From positions 1 to 55,218 of the forward strand of contig JAKSTL010000008.1 of assembly GCA_024402595.1 (NCBI GenBank): a DNA stretch of 55,218 bases, given 5' to 3'. Each line of letters starts with the position of its first letter. Position 1 is the stretch's first letter. This DNA is from Treponema sp. GTDB lineage: Bacteria > Spirochaetota > Spirochaetia > Treponematales > Treponemataceae. The notes beneath the pieces were generated by a model. That model was not told the origin of the DNA and did no database searches. It saw nothing but the letters and a program-made list of their open reading frames with translations. Position numbers and translations under genes: made by a program. This document shows positions 43,590 through 53,418 of the stretch, in pieces.

Positions 43590-45812
43590 TTATTCCAGTG
43601 GAGCAAAATATCCCCTTTCATCCCTTCCACTTCGATTTAGCATATAAACTTCCGCTTCTACAGGAAGATATTTTTCACCAAAGTTTGTTGGTAAAGAAGA
43701 AACATAAGAAAATTGGTAAGAGCCTTGTGGTATTTCAATAATATTTTTTACAATGTCAGACAAACCTTCCGGCCTATAAACATAATATGCATCACCTGAT
43801 GTATTAGAAATTAGATAATTATATTCATCAGCCAAGGCTTTTTGAGAAAGCTGTACAAAAGAAAACTCAATTGAATTATTAGACAAATAAGCGGCAACTT
43901 CTGCCAGATTATATCTAGAAAAAGAAGCATCTGTTACAGCACCATCCGAAAGCATTATAATTGCTCTCTTTTTCGCACCATTTATTAAATCGTTTGCAGC
44001 AAGTCGAATTGCCAAATCGGTAGAAACTCTGCCCGCTGTTGGATTTTTTAATGCACTCATTGGAGAAACAGAATCCACAATTGATTGCGGAGAACCAACA
44101 TATTCTGTTACTGGAATTGAACCAGCCGAAACAATTCTAAGGGTTGCAGAACCAGTCATAGAAGCCGCAATTTCTTTAATCGCTCTTTCAATTTCAACCT
44201 GATATTTTTCACAATTTTTCGAGCGGTCAACAATAATGGTTATATCAGCGGAATTATTGTTAGAAACACTACCAATGAACTCCAGCTTTGAAACCGGGCG
44301 TTTATTTTCTGTAAAATAAAAGTTTTCTGCCTGAAGTCCTACAATTGCCTGGCGATGACGATTTTCAACTTTTACTTCCAGCACAACTTTTGGAAAAGCT
44401 GATGAATCAACTTTTTCAATCTGAACAAAAAGACCACCAACAAGTTCCTGCAATTTAGACATTACATAAACTTCATTAGATGTTAAATCTGTAACTAAAA
44501 GATTTCTATTTATATCTTCACAAGCCGCAGTTACACGACTTGGGGCATTTCCTGTTTTTGCATATTCAAACAAAGCACCTGTATCTGGATTTACAGCCAC
44601 CAATCTGTTTTCGTCGCAAACAATAAGTGAGTTCTGATATATTTTTATTGCTTCTGGTTTTTTAAATGTGTAATTTTCTACCAGCTGTCGAATATAGTTT
44701 CCAGAACGATCAAACTCATAGATACAACCTTTATCTTCATCTGCAACAAAAATCCTTTCATCAACCGAAGAACCTAAAATTGCAATTCCAGTAGGACACT
44801 TTAACCCTTCAAATCCACTAAAATTGTCATATCCGTTTTTCGAAGAATTACTTTTAGTTCCAAAAAAGAAAAGACCTTTTCCATCCCCATCAAAAACATC
44901 AACCCGACGGTTTCCAAAATCAGTTACATAAATCCTGCCCAATGAATCCTGAGCCAGATACTGAGGTCCTACAAACTGTCCAATTCCTCGGCCTTTTGAA
45001 CCAATGTATTTTATAAATCCACCCTTTTCATCGAGCAAGGCCAATCTATCTCCTGCACTTTCACTTACAAGAAGATAATTTTTTCTTACAGTTTCGGTGG
45101 AATCTTTACCATTTATCTTTAATTTTGAATTATTATTTGTTTCAAATTGAAGATTTACTCTTATTACATCAACCGGTCTATCAAATCCACCCAAAAGCGG
45201 TCCTGTAATTCTTTCCTGAACAACCCCGTTAAGATTTAATTTAACAAGTTCATTGGAATTATAAGCGGTAATCCAAAAAGTTCCATCGTTATTAGTCAAA
45301 ACTGAAATTGGGCCATTGAAAATCTGTTCTCCATTAAAATTGCCGTCAAAAGAACCAGCTTCGGAAAGTCTCATCAATTTTTCTGATGAATCTCCAGTTA
45401 TTCGTCTTTCCCTAACAATTTCAATTTTATTCTGCAAAAGTAAATCACCGTAACCATTATTTACAGCGGTTTGCCAGTAAGATAAAGCAGAACCTTCCAT
45501 TCCAGATTTATAATATGCATTTCCAAGCCATTCCAGAATCAGATTGTCGTTAGGTAAATAAGACAATGCTTTTTCAAAATTAACAATTGATTCATTAAAT
45601 GCACCGCGATAGTAAGCCTGGACTCCTCTTCTAAACTCTTCGGCGGCAAAACCTTCTTCTCCAGAACGAATATTATCTTGAGAAACTGAAAGTCCAGCAT
45701 CATAGGTTGTATTCTGTGCATAAAGGACAGCCCCGGAAAAAAATGCCGAAAAAGATAACGCGAAAAAGATTTTTTTATGCAAATTATTTTTTCTGGTTGA
45801 TTTTAAAATCAT
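43590..45812 (-). CDS. Exported TPR-NHL-VWA domain protein
   Basis: 740 residues with signal peptide IFFALSFSAFFSGAVLYAQ. TPR-like helices at about 55-120 (EEFRRGVQAYYRGAFNESIV), then an NHL-type beta-propeller from about 150 to 450 (GRIYVTDFGNRRVDVFDGDG), then a short linker and a von Willebrand A domain from about 510 to 690. The metal site that is usually DxSxS reads DRSKN (near 530), so one metal-binding Ser is replaced by Asn; the second Asp, in LSDGAVTDAS, is present. Likely a periplasmic interaction protein. It starts 3 bases after the TPR gene stop, so it closes the kinase-surE-TPR operon. Confidence 0.85.
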   Translation of the reverse strand: MILKSTRKNNLHKKIFFALSFSAFFSGAVLYAQNTTYDAGLSVSQDNIRSGEEGFAAEEFRRGVQAYYRGAFNESIVNFEKALSYLPNDNLILEWLGNAYYKSGMEGSALSYWQTAVNNGYGDLLLQNKIEIVRERRITGDSSEKLMRLSEAGSFDGNFNGEQIFNGPISVLTNNDGTFWITAYNSNELVKLNLNGVVQERITGPLLGGFDRPVDVIRVNLQFETNNNSKLKINGKDSTETVRKNYLLVSESAGDRLALLDEKGGFIKYIGSKGRGIGQFVGPQYLAQDSLGRIYVTDFGNRRVDVFDGDGKGLFFFGTKSNSSKNGYDNFSGFEGLKCPTGIAILGSSVDERIFVADEDKGCIYEFDRSGNYIRQLVENYTFKKPEAIKIYQNSLIVCDENRLVAVNPDTGALFEYAKTGNAPSRVTAACEDINRNLLVTDLTSNEVYVMSKLQELVGGLFVQIEKVDSSAFPKVVLEVKVENRHRQAIVGLQAENFYFTENKRPVSKLEFIGSVSNNNSADITIIVDRSKNCEKYQVEIERAIKEIAASMTGSATLRIVSAGSIPVTEYVGSPQSIVDSVSPMSALKNPTAGRVSTDLAIRLAANDLINGAKKRAIIMLSDGAVTDASFSRYNLAEVAAYLSNNSIEFSFVQLSQKALADEYNYLISNTSGDAYYVYRPEGLSDIVKNIIEIPQGSYQFSYVSSLPTNFGEKYLPVEAEVYMLNRSGRDERGYFAPLE

Positions 45813-45815
45813 CTT

Positions 45816-46505
45816 TTAACTAACCGCCTTATCCAAAAGTCGTACATGTTCAGCAATAATCTGATTATTTTCATCAAGATTCTCTGCTTTTTGAAGATAT
45901 TTTCTTGCATCCTCATAAAGACCAAGTTTGTAATAAACCCAGCCAAGAGAATCCAAACAAGCCGCAGATTCAGGTGCAGTTCTTACCGCTTCCTTGCACA
46001 GAGACAATGCCCTTGATAAATCTTTATCCTGACAGGCTAACACATATCCTAACCCATTCATAGCAGTTAAGTTTGTAGAATCTACCCGTAAAGCTTCTTC
46101 GTAGTAATCCATACATTTACGAATATCCTTTTGCTCCCATGCTACAAATGCCAGAGCAGATTGAACGGAAGAAGACATATATCCTGTTTCTAGAAGTTTA
46201 TTCAATTCAAAATCGGCCAGACGCTTTCTACCAGTAATGGCATAAATAACAGCAAGCAAAAATCTACACTGAGAAACCCGTTCTAACTGTGTTCCTGATG
46301 TAACTACCTGCTCCAGATATAAAAGAGCATCATCATATTTTTTAAGTTGGGCAAAACAAAGCCCCAGATAGTATGCTATTTCTATTTTGTTTAATTCGGT
46401 ACTTTCCAAATCAGAAGGCAACGAAAGAAAAAAAGTTAATGCTTTCGAATAAAGCTTTTGTTTATAATAATTTATTCCTTCTAATAAAAAACTATTATCT
46501 GCCAT
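45816..46505 (-). CDS. TPR-repeat protein
   Basis: A 229-residue helical protein of repeated tetratricopeptide units, clearest at TNLTAMNGLGYVLACQDKDL and AACLDSLGWVYYKLGLYEDA. No signal peptide and no membrane helix. It should act as a scaffold, perhaps for the exported TPR-NHL-VWA protein encoded 3 bases downstream, although the two would be in different compartments. The frame opens at TTG 46517, but ATG 46505 follows GGTGGGGAA closely and is preferred. Confidence 0.85.
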   Translation of the reverse strand: MADNSFLLEGINYYKQKLYSKALTFFLSLPSDLESTELNKIEIAYYLGLCFAQLKKYDDALLYLEQVVTSGTQLERVSQCRFLLAVIYAITGRKRLADFELNKLLETGYMSSSVQSALAFVAWEQKDIRKCMDYYEEALRVDSTNLTAMNGLGYVLACQDKDLSRALSLCKEAVRTAPESAACLDSLGWVYYKLGLYEDARKYLQKAENLDENNQIIAEHVRLLDKAVS

Positions 46506-46530
46506 TTCCCCACCCAAAGTTATATTATAT

Positions 46531-47454
46531 TTAAAACTTCATATCGTCTATATACTTCTGATATTTCTCATCATCGCAACAAAGAGGATCCGCATAAACC
46601 ATAGAAATTGAAAGATATCCATCTCTGCAAACATATAAATCTGTATTTTCATTTGGCTTAACAAAAGGTTTATTTTCCGTCTTGTCTTCAAACGCTGTTA
46701 CTAATTTTGTAAGGAAAACATTCTCTTTATCAGCCTTACTGGTGTATACAGCACTATTTTCCAGACATTTTTTACCCGATTCAGATTTTTTGCTGTCTAT
46801 ATTGCTATTATTTGCAAGTTCAAGGGCATTATGCAGCTCTATTTTATCATCATAATTTCGCATGCACAATTCTTTACAGAATTTAACCCCTTTATACTCA
46901 GAAATTGATGCACCGTTAATATTTACAAAAGCTCTTGGATAATCCATTTTTACCATGGAAACAAGTTTTTCAAGATTTTTTACAACAAAATCTGCCAGTG
47001 GTTCAAACTTAAAACCTTCTTTTATAGCTTTTGCCCAATCCACAGGATCAACACTTAAAGCAATAGCAGGAACATTATTAAGCATTGCCTGTCTTGCTCC
47101 ACCACAGGTTCCAGAATAAATAATATCTGTACCAAGATTAGGACCGTAGTTTATGCCTGTAATAACCAAATCAAAAGGCTTTTTTTTCAATTCCTCTGAA
47201 CAATCTTCATATTCAAAAATACAACCCGAAAGCCCCGCAAAAACACAATCTGCAGGATAACCAGAATAAGCCCAATATCTGTCTCTAATTTTTGTTAAAG
47301 TATTGTCATTGAATATTGTAAAATGATGTGAAACTGCAGAACGATTTCTATCAGGAGCCACCACAAATACATCATGCTCTACAGATAGCTTTTCTGCTAT
47401 TATTCTTAATCCTTCTGATTCGTATCCATCATCATTGGAAATTAATATTTTCAT
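46531..47454 (-). CDS. surE: 5'/3'-nucleotidase SurE
   Basis: Metal-dependent nucleoside monophosphatase with some exopolyphosphatase activity in known members. The start MKILISNDDGYESEGLR contains the Asp-Asp metal site, and GINYGPNLGTDIIYSGT is the family signature with the conserved Asn and Ser. At 307 residues it is about 50 longer than E. coli SurE, from an insertion near residues 215-265 (Asn/Ser/Lys-rich). ATG overlaps the stop of the galactokinase-like gene (ATGA), indicating coupling. Confidence 0.94.
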   Translation of the reverse strand: MKILISNDDGYESEGLRIIAEKLSVEHDVFVVAPDRNRSAVSHHFTIFNDNTLTKIRDRYWAYSGYPADCVFAGLSGCIFEYEDCSEELKKKPFDLVITGINYGPNLGTDIIYSGTCGGARQAMLNNVPAIALSVDPVDWAKAIKEGFKFEPLADFVVKNLEKLVSMVKMDYPRAFVNINGASISEYKGVKFCKELCMRNYDDKIELHNALELANNSNIDSKKSESGKKCLENSAVYTSKADKENVFLTKLVTAFEDKTENKPFVKPNENTDLYVCRDGYLSISMVYADPLCCDDEKYQKYIDDMKF

Positions 47455-48680
47455 ATAATTGTAGCCCCTTCACTTAATGCTGTATTAATTTCAAAACAGG
47501 CAGTGTGATAACCAAATATTTTTTCAAACTCTGTAAGTTTTTCTTTAAAACGATCTTCATCTGAGTTGCGAATGATTGCATAAAGACATCTACCAAAACC
47601 TTTTCCCGTTATTCTACCACAGGATACAGGATTAGTAATCATTTGAAGATTTGGTTCCAGTTCGTTTACTCTTTTTAAAATCCAGTCAATTTCTGGACAG
47701 GATAATTCATACATATCTCTCATACTTTCATGACTATGATTTACAGCACGGGCAAACTTATAAAAATCACCTTTTGTTAAACCTTCCACCGCATCAAGCA
47801 CATCTCCATGTTCCCGCATAACACAAAGAAGTTTTCTTCTAACATTTTCAGAAACAACGGACAATTCTTCATTTATGTCTGTTACATTGGAAATATAATG
47901 CCAATCTCCATAGATATTATTTTTCCGTTCTTTTAAATCTCCCAAAAGTAAAGCATTTTCTGGTTCAAAAAGTGTTTCTTCCTTCCAAAGAGATACTCGG
48001 GGAACTTTGGTATCTACAAGAAATATTTTTTTGTTTTCTGTAAAACTCTGATGATACGGAACATAATCCCAGGTATTTTTTGTATAATCTGTAATTAAGA
48101 GATTATCTTTTCTTGCAAATAAAGCTGTATAATTGTCTGCAAGATAATTATTCACCATAAGGAACTTTCGATTTGCTCTTTCTATAACCTGTAAAATCTG
48201 TGCATCAGAAAAAGGAATCTGAAAAAGAGCTTTTATTGCAATGGTATAAGCGGCTTTAATAGCTGTTGTTATTCCAAAACCCGCAGAAGGAAGTATTTCG
48301 CTAAAAACGGTTACATCCATTCCAGACAGACCACAGTTTTGCTTGTCCCCATTACCTGTTACAGAATAATCCTTTAAAGTGGAAAGATAGCCAAATACAA
48401 TCGCCTTTAAGGTATTTGCCCAACGATCTTCTTTTTTGATTTTTAAGTTAGAAAGTGTTGCTCGTTTTCGTTCATTTATCTGATTAAAACAAAATCTTAG
48501 ATTAGAATCATTTCTTTTAGAGACGGCCACATATACAGGCATATTTATTGCCATAGATAAAGTTTTATCTTTGAAAAACCACGAATGTTCACCAATAAGA
48601 TGAAATCTGCCAGGAGCTTTTGCAACCACATCAGGATTGACGCCATATTCCAAAAAATGTGCATCATTAACTGCTTTCAT
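47451..48680 (-). CDS. Galactokinase-like GHMP kinase with altered substrate motif
   Basis: GHMP-family small-molecule kinase of 409 residues. The N-terminal signature is APGRFHLIGEHSWFF, where galactokinases have HTDYN; the Asp that contacts galactose is replaced by Trp. The ATP loop is LPSAGFGITTAIKAAY, a variant of PxGxGLSSS. A catalytic-type Asp remains in NNYLADNYTALF. The C-terminal motif GRITGKGFGRCLYAI fits GHMP motif 3. Fold assignment is firm; galactose as substrate is doubtful. GGGAGGGG gives a strong ribosome site. First gene of the operon with surE. Confidence 0.82.
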   Translation of the reverse strand: MKAVNDAHFLEYGVNPDVVAKAPGRFHLIGEHSWFFKDKTLSMAINMPVYVAVSKRNDSNLRFCFNQINERKRATLSNLKIKKEDRWANTLKAIVFGYLSTLKDYSVTGNGDKQNCGLSGMDVTVFSEILPSAGFGITTAIKAAYTIAIKALFQIPFSDAQILQVIERANRKFLMVNNYLADNYTALFARKDNLLITDYTKNTWDYVPYHQSFTENKKIFLVDTKVPRVSLWKEETLFEPENALLLGDLKERKNNIYGDWHYISNVTDINEELSVVSENVRRKLLCVMREHGDVLDAVEGLTKGDFYKFARAVNHSHESMRDMYELSCPEIDWILKRVNELEPNLQMITNPVSCGRITGKGFGRCLYAIIRNSDEDRFKEKLTEFEKIFGYHTACFEINTALSEGATII

Positions 48681-48783
48681 TTTTTTGCCCCTCCCTTTAT
48701 ATTATTGAACTTTTTAAATGCTAGTGATATATTTTTCAAACATATCCTATTTAACAAATATACTATACAAAAATAATAATATA

Positions 48784-50631
48784 ATGACCCTGATTTTACA
48801 AGTTTTTTATTCAGTTTTTTCGGGCTTAATACTAGCCACAGCCATACCAAACGAACTTTTTCTTTTTGGATGTCCGTTTCTGGCATTTTTTGCATTAATT
48901 CCTTTTTATTTTGCCATTAAAAATTGTAGAACTTATGGACAGGCCTTTCTTATAGCCTTTGTACAGATGTTAGTTACACACCTTGCATCCAGTTTCTGGC
49001 TGGCTTATTTTAAAGATTTTGCAATTTTTACCCTTGGTGGTTCTGCCTTGTACACTGCTTTTGAAGGTGGTGTTTTTGGTTTTTTATTTTATCTTCCATA
49101 CTCAAGGCGGCAGAATAATGTTGATGAAATAGAATTAAAACAGTATTCGCTAAAAAGATGTTTTTATGAATATCCAAGTTTCCGAGTCCTATATTTTGCT
49201 GCAGTTTACACAGCTTATGAATGGGTAAAATCTACAGGCTTTTTAGGTTATCCATGGGGAACTCTTTCCAGTGCAATGTATAAGTTTTCATTGTTCACTC
49301 AACTGGCGGCAATCACAGGAACTTATGGCATCAGTTTTTTAATTGCTCTTTTTAATGCTCTTTTAGCACAGGGATACATTCTTCTTGTGGAATCAAAAAA
49401 GATTCATTTTAAGAAACGTTTCTTTACTGATTATTGTTTAACCGCGACAGTTTTCTTAATGCTTTTTGGATTAAGCTTATGTTATGGTTTTGTTCAGCTT
49501 CACAAAGAAAGAATCCCTACAAAATATCTTACCACCATTATGGTACAGCAGAACAGCGATCCGTGGAAACAAAAAAATGATACAGAATCTGTACTGCTTT
49601 CAGAAGAACTTACAGAAAAACAACTGGAAGAATTGCGACTTCAAAATAAAAATGCAAATCTTATTGTGTGGAGCGAAGGCTGTCTAACAAAAATGTTTCC
49701 AACTGGATATTACCATTATAGAAGTTATCCAGAAGCAAATCCTTTAGTTCCATTTTTAAAAAGCCATAAAGTACCTCTTCTGGCAGGTGGTTCTTATTAT
49801 ATCCGAGTGGAAGAGACTGAAACCAACAAATATTTCAATTCGGCTCATATTTTTGATAAAGATGGTAATTATCTTGGTTCTTATTCAAAGCTTCATCTGG
49901 TTCCTTTTCCACAAATAATTCCAAGTATTGAATATCCGATTATTAAAAAAATCCTTACAAAAGTTGTAGGTATTTCTGCAGGATGGACTCAAGGGGACCA
50001 GCTGGTTTATTTTGATATTCCATGTTCGTACTACGGAGAAAAAAAGCCTGAAATAGTCAAAATCTATAATCTTTCGCAAACCAAAGATGAGCAGGCAAAA
50101 CTTGAAAAAGGTAATCCAACCGTCAGAATCTGTACACCTATCTGCTTTGACGATTCTTTTACAGATGTTATGCGACCGCTTTTCAATAATGGTGCAGAAT
50201 TGTTTGTAAATATTACAGATGATTCCTGGTCTCTAAAAAAATCCAGCGAAACTCAGCACTTTGTAATCGCTTCCTATAGAGCCATTGAGTATAGAACCAC
50301 TTTAATCCGTTCTGCCAATGCGGGATACTCTGTAGTTCTTGATCCTACAGGAAAGATTCTTGTGGACCAACCTATGTTTGAAGCTTCTTCTGCAAGTTAT
50401 GATGTACCAATCTATTCCAGAACCATAACAACTTATGCAAAATATGGAAACTGGCTTCCTTACAGTTTAATTGTTATTCTTTTTATAATTTCTGTGATTA
50501 TGAAGAAAACTTTTTCTCCAACAGATTTTATTCCAAGTGAACGGAGTCCAGAACCAGAGTCAAAAATCAGAAAATCAAAAACTGTAAAAAACACTTACAG
50601 AGCCATTCACGCAAAAACTCACAGAAAATAA
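48784..50631 (+). CDS. lnt: Apolipoprotein N-acyltransferase
   Basis: Inner-membrane enzyme adding the third acyl chain to lipoproteins. Several membrane helices in residues 1-230, then a carbon-nitrogen hydrolase domain from about 240 to 545. The catalytic triad appears as Glu in IVWSEGCLTKMF, Lys in YSKLHLVPFPQ and Cys in CTPICFDDSFTD; the last usually reads ICYE. A final helix near 570-590 precedes a Lys-rich tail. ATG 48784 (MTLILQVFYSVF) is used rather than ATG 48718; TATACT at 48759 would give a very short leader. 615 residues, longer than the E. coli enzyme (512). Consistent with the many lipoproteins here. Confidence 0.92.
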   Translation: MTLILQVFYSVFSGLILATAIPNELFLFGCPFLAFFALIPFYFAIKNCRTYGQAFLIAFVQMLVTHLASSFWLAYFKDFAIFTLGGSALYTAFEGGVFGFLFYLPYSRRQNNVDEIELKQYSLKRCFYEYPSFRVLYFAAVYTAYEWVKSTGFLGYPWGTLSSAMYKFSLFTQLAAITGTYGISFLIALFNALLAQGYILLVESKKIHFKKRFFTDYCLTATVFLMLFGLSLCYGFVQLHKERIPTKYLTTIMVQQNSDPWKQKNDTESVLLSEELTEKQLEELRLQNKNANLIVWSEGCLTKMFPTGYYHYRSYPEANPLVPFLKSHKVPLLAGGSYYIRVEETETNKYFNSAHIFDKDGNYLGSYSKLHLVPFPQIIPSIEYPIIKKILTKVVGISAGWTQGDQLVYFDIPCSYYGEKKPEIVKIYNLSQTKDEQAKLEKGNPTVRICTPICFDDSFTDVMRPLFNNGAELFVNITDDSWSLKKSSETQHFVIASYRAIEYRTTLIRSANAGYSVVLDPTGKILVDQPMFEASSASYDVPIYSRTITTYAKYGNWLPYSLIVILFIISVIMKKTFSPTDFIPSERSPEPESKIRKSKTVKNTYRAIHAKTHRK

Positions 50632-50736
50632 TTTTTTTGTCAATAAGTTTTAAACTATTTTTCTTTTCAAGCATAAAATTTTTTTTTGTCAAGAAAAATA
50701 GTTTTAAATATTTTTGCTTCTTTTAACAAAATCCTA

Positions 50737-50765
50737 TTGTACTTACATATCTAGTGTTATATTAT
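50737..50765 (+). promoter_or_regulatory. Promoter of nrdR-nrdD
   Basis: TTGTAC (50737-50742), 17-base spacer, TATTAT (50760-50765). NrdR box 1 lies inside the spacer and box 2 lies just after the expected start site, so bound NrdR would block RNA polymerase: autoregulation. Confidence 0.7.
50742..50757 (+). promoter_or_regulatory. NrdR box 1 upstream of nrdR
   Basis: The 16-base site ends in TATCTAGTGT, matching the right half of the NrdR consensus ACACTATATATAGTGT (one change); the left half is poor. Centre to centre distance to box 2 is 43 bases. Confidence 0.6.
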
Positions 50766-50784
50766 ATGGCGAGTTCAAAAAAGA

Positions 50785-50800
50785 ACACTATATATAACAA
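50785..50800 (+). promoter_or_regulatory. NrdR box 2 upstream of nrdR
   Basis: ACACTATATATAACAA: the first 12 bases match the NrdR consensus exactly. It lies between the promoter and the nrdR ribosome site (AAGGAG). Confidence 0.7.
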
Positions 50801-50814
50801 CCAAGGAGAACACA

Positions 50815-51312
50815 ATGCGATGTCCTTATTGCGGTAGCCTTGACGACAAAGTTCTAGAATCTCGCACAATGGTAAATGGTGAAAGCATCAGAAGGCGTAG
50901 AGAGTGTCTTTCCTGTGGGTATCGTTTCACAAGCTACGAACGAATTGATGAACGACCTTTCATGGTGGTAAAAAGAGATGGCAGAAGGCAGCCTTTTGAT
51001 ACTATGAAGCTGGAAAAAGGAATTGAACGAGCTTTGGAAAAAAGACCTGTTCCTAACACAATGGTTGAGCAGCTTACAAATGACATTGAAGACTGTGCTA
51101 TAAAACAAGGCAAGGAAAACCGGGAAATAACCACAACTGAATTAGGTGAACTGGTTTTGGAAAAATTATACGAAATTGATAAGGTTGCCTACATCAGATT
51201 TGCATCAGTCTATCGTCATTTTGAAACAGTTGAAGAGTTCATAACAGAAGTAAAAAATATAAAAAAAAGGAGCGTCAATAAAAAAGACGCCACAGGGGAA
51301 AAACATGAGTGA
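50815..51312 (+). CDS. nrdR: Ribonucleotide reductase repressor NrdR
   Basis: Nucleotide-sensing repressor of reductase genes. Zinc ribbon MRCPYCGSLDDKVLESR with the second Cys pair in CLSCGYRF (residues 3-6 and 31-34), DNA-binding Arg cluster ESIRRRREC, then an ATP-cone domain (VVKRDGRRQPFDTMKLEKGI to about 140) that binds ATP/dATP. Length 165 is usual. AAGGAG is correctly spaced. Its end overlaps the nrdD start by 8 bases, so both are one transcript. Operator pairs here and before the glycyl-radical gene identify its local regulon. Confidence 0.97.
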   Translation: MRCPYCGSLDDKVLESRTMVNGESIRRRRECLSCGYRFTSYERIDERPFMVVKRDGRRQPFDTMKLEKGIERALEKRPVPNTMVEQLTNDIEDCAIKQGKENREITTTELGELVLEKLYEIDKVAYIRFASVYRHFETVEEFITEVKNIKKRSVNKKDATGEKHE

Positions 51313-53407
51313 CCAGTCAATCTTTCCAGAATGGAGAAACTTTTTAGGTTCCAGTTCTGACAAGGAAACAAAGGGATTTATTAAATCAGTAGTAAAGCGT
51401 TCTGGCGAAATTGCTGATTATGATCGTTCTAAAATTGAAAATGCTATTGAAAAAGCTATTGAAGCCGTTGAAAAGCAGAAGAATCTTGAAAAAGCTTCAA
51501 AACTCACAGATTTTGTTGAAGAGAAACTCCGTTTACAGCTTGCAGGAACAAGAGCTCATTCAATCCCTGCTATTGAAGAGATTCAGGATATTGTTGAAAC
51601 AGTTCTCATTGAACAGAAAGAAGTTGAAATTGCAAAAGCTTACATTCTTTACAGAGCAAGACACGAAGCTGTACGAGATGCAAAAAATCTTATGGTAGAC
51701 ATCAATAAAACAATGGATGGATACCTGGGACAGAGTGACTGGCGTGTTAATGAAAATGCAAATGTTAACTTTTCTTTAGGCGGTCTTATTCTTCATAACT
51801 CTGGAACAATTACTGCAAACTACTGGTTGAATAACATTTATTCTAAAGAAATCGCAGAAGCTCATAAAACCTGTGCATTCCATATTCACGACCTTTCAAT
51901 GTTCTCTGGATATTGTGCGGGATGGTCTCTCCGTCAGTTGATTCAAGAAGGACTTGGTGGTGTACCAGATAAAATTACATCAACTCCTGCAACCCACCTT
52001 TCTACACTTGTAAATCAGATTGTAAACTTCCTTGGAATTATGCAGAATGAATGGGCTGGAGCTCAGGCTTTCAGTTCTTTTGATACTTATTTAGCTCCTT
52101 TTGTAAAAACAGATAAACTTACAGAAAAACAGGTAAGACAGTGCATTCAAAGTTATATTTATGGCGTTAATACACCAAGCCGCTGGGGTTCTCAGGCTCC
52201 ATTCACAAACATCACTTTGGACTGGGTTTGTCCTGATGATTTAAAGAACAAAAAAGCTATTGTTGGCGGAAAGGAACAGGATTTTACATACGGTGACTGT
52301 CAGAAAGAAATGGATATAATCAACAAGGTATTCATTGAACTGATGATTGAAGGTGACGCTGAAGGCCGCGGTTTTGCTTATCCAATTCCAACTTACAATA
52401 TTACAAGAGATTTTGACTGGAACTCTGAAAATGCAAAACTTTTGTTTACCATGACTGCTCAGTATGGAACTCCAAACTTCCAGAACTTTGTTAATTCAGA
52501 TTTGAATCCATCTGATGTTCGTTCAATGTGCTGCCGACTTCAGCTTGATAAACGAGAATTAAGACGAAGAGGTGGTGGTTTGTTCGGTGCCGATGAGTTT
52601 ACCGGTTCGTTGGGTGTTGTTACAATCAATATGCCACAGATTGCATACCTTGCAAAAAATGAAGATGAGTTCTTCAAACGGCTTGATTATCTTATGGATT
52701 TGGCAAAAGAAAGCCTTTGTATTAAACGAAAAGTTATTCAGAAACTTTATGATGGTGGCTTGTTCCCTTATACTCGTCGCTACCTGAAAACTCTTGTAAA
52801 TCACTTTAATACAATTGGTCTTTGCGGTATGAATGAATGCTGTCTGAACTTCCTTGGTGTAGACATTTCAACTCCAAAGGGAAAAGCTTTTGCAGAAAAA
52901 GTATTGCAGCACATGCGTGAAAGAATGCAGGATTATCAGGAAGCTACAGGAGATTTGTTCAATCTTGAAGCAACACCTGCAGAATCAACATCATACAGAC
53001 TTGCAAGACACGATAAAGAACAGTTCCCAGATATTATTACAAGTGGAAATCAGGAACCATTCTATACAAACTCTTCTCAGCTCCCAGTTGATTACACTGC
53101 AGATGTTTTTGAAGCTCTGGATCATCAGGAAGCACTTCAGACTAAATATACTGGCGGTACAATGTTCCATGTATATATGGGTGAAGCATTAAAAGATTGG
53201 AAGGCTTGTGCTGATTTGGTAAGAACAATTTCTCATAAATATCGCATACCATTCTTTACTATTTCACCAACCTACTCTATCTGTAAAATCCATGGATACA
53301 TTACAGGTGAACATTTTGAATGTCCAAAATGTAAGGCTGAAAAAGAAAAAGCTCTAAAAGAAAAGCTGAAAAAACTGGAAGCTGAAAAAGAAGCTTTAAG
53401 TAAATAA
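51305..53407 (+). CDS. nrdD: Anaerobic (class III) ribonucleoside-triphosphate reductase catalytic chain lacking the glycyl-radical domain
   Basis: Reduces ribonucleotides under anoxia. N-terminal ATP cone at about 25-115 (VKRSGEIADYDRSKIENAI), then the ten-stranded barrel: HIHDLSMFSGYCAGW (Cys about 204), RSMCCRLQLD (candidate thiyl Cys about 409-410), GSLGVVTINMPQ and GLCGMNECCLNFLG. A partial metal site follows, SICKIHG (Cys 660) with CPKC (673 and 676). The chain then ends at residue 700 in a highly charged helix (AEKEKALKEKLKKLEAEKEA). The RVxGY-type glycyl-radical segment that normally closes NrdD is absent; it is found in the next gene. AGGGG precedes the ATG, which overlaps nrdR. Confidence 0.95.
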   Translation: MSDQSIFPEWRNFLGSSSDKETKGFIKSVVKRSGEIADYDRSKIENAIEKAIEAVEKQKNLEKASKLTDFVEEKLRLQLAGTRAHSIPAIEEIQDIVETVLIEQKEVEIAKAYILYRARHEAVRDAKNLMVDINKTMDGYLGQSDWRVNENANVNFSLGGLILHNSGTITANYWLNNIYSKEIAEAHKTCAFHIHDLSMFSGYCAGWSLRQLIQEGLGGVPDKITSTPATHLSTLVNQIVNFLGIMQNEWAGAQAFSSFDTYLAPFVKTDKLTEKQVRQCIQSYIYGVNTPSRWGSQAPFTNITLDWVCPDDLKNKKAIVGGKEQDFTYGDCQKEMDIINKVFIELMIEGDAEGRGFAYPIPTYNITRDFDWNSENAKLLFTMTAQYGTPNFQNFVNSDLNPSDVRSMCCRLQLDKRELRRRGGGLFGADEFTGSLGVVTINMPQIAYLAKNEDEFFKRLDYLMDLAKESLCIKRKVIQKLYDGGLFPYTRRYLKTLVNHFNTIGLCGMNECCLNFLGVDISTPKGKAFAEKVLQHMRERMQDYQEATGDLFNLEATPAESTSYRLARHDKEQFPDIITSGNQEPFYTNSSQLPVDYTADVFEALDHQEALQTKYTGGTMFHVYMGEALKDWKACADLVRTISHKYRIPFFTISPTYSICKIHGYITGEHFECPKCKAEKEKALKEKLKKLEAEKEALSK

Positions 53408-53418
53408 CAAAAAAATAT

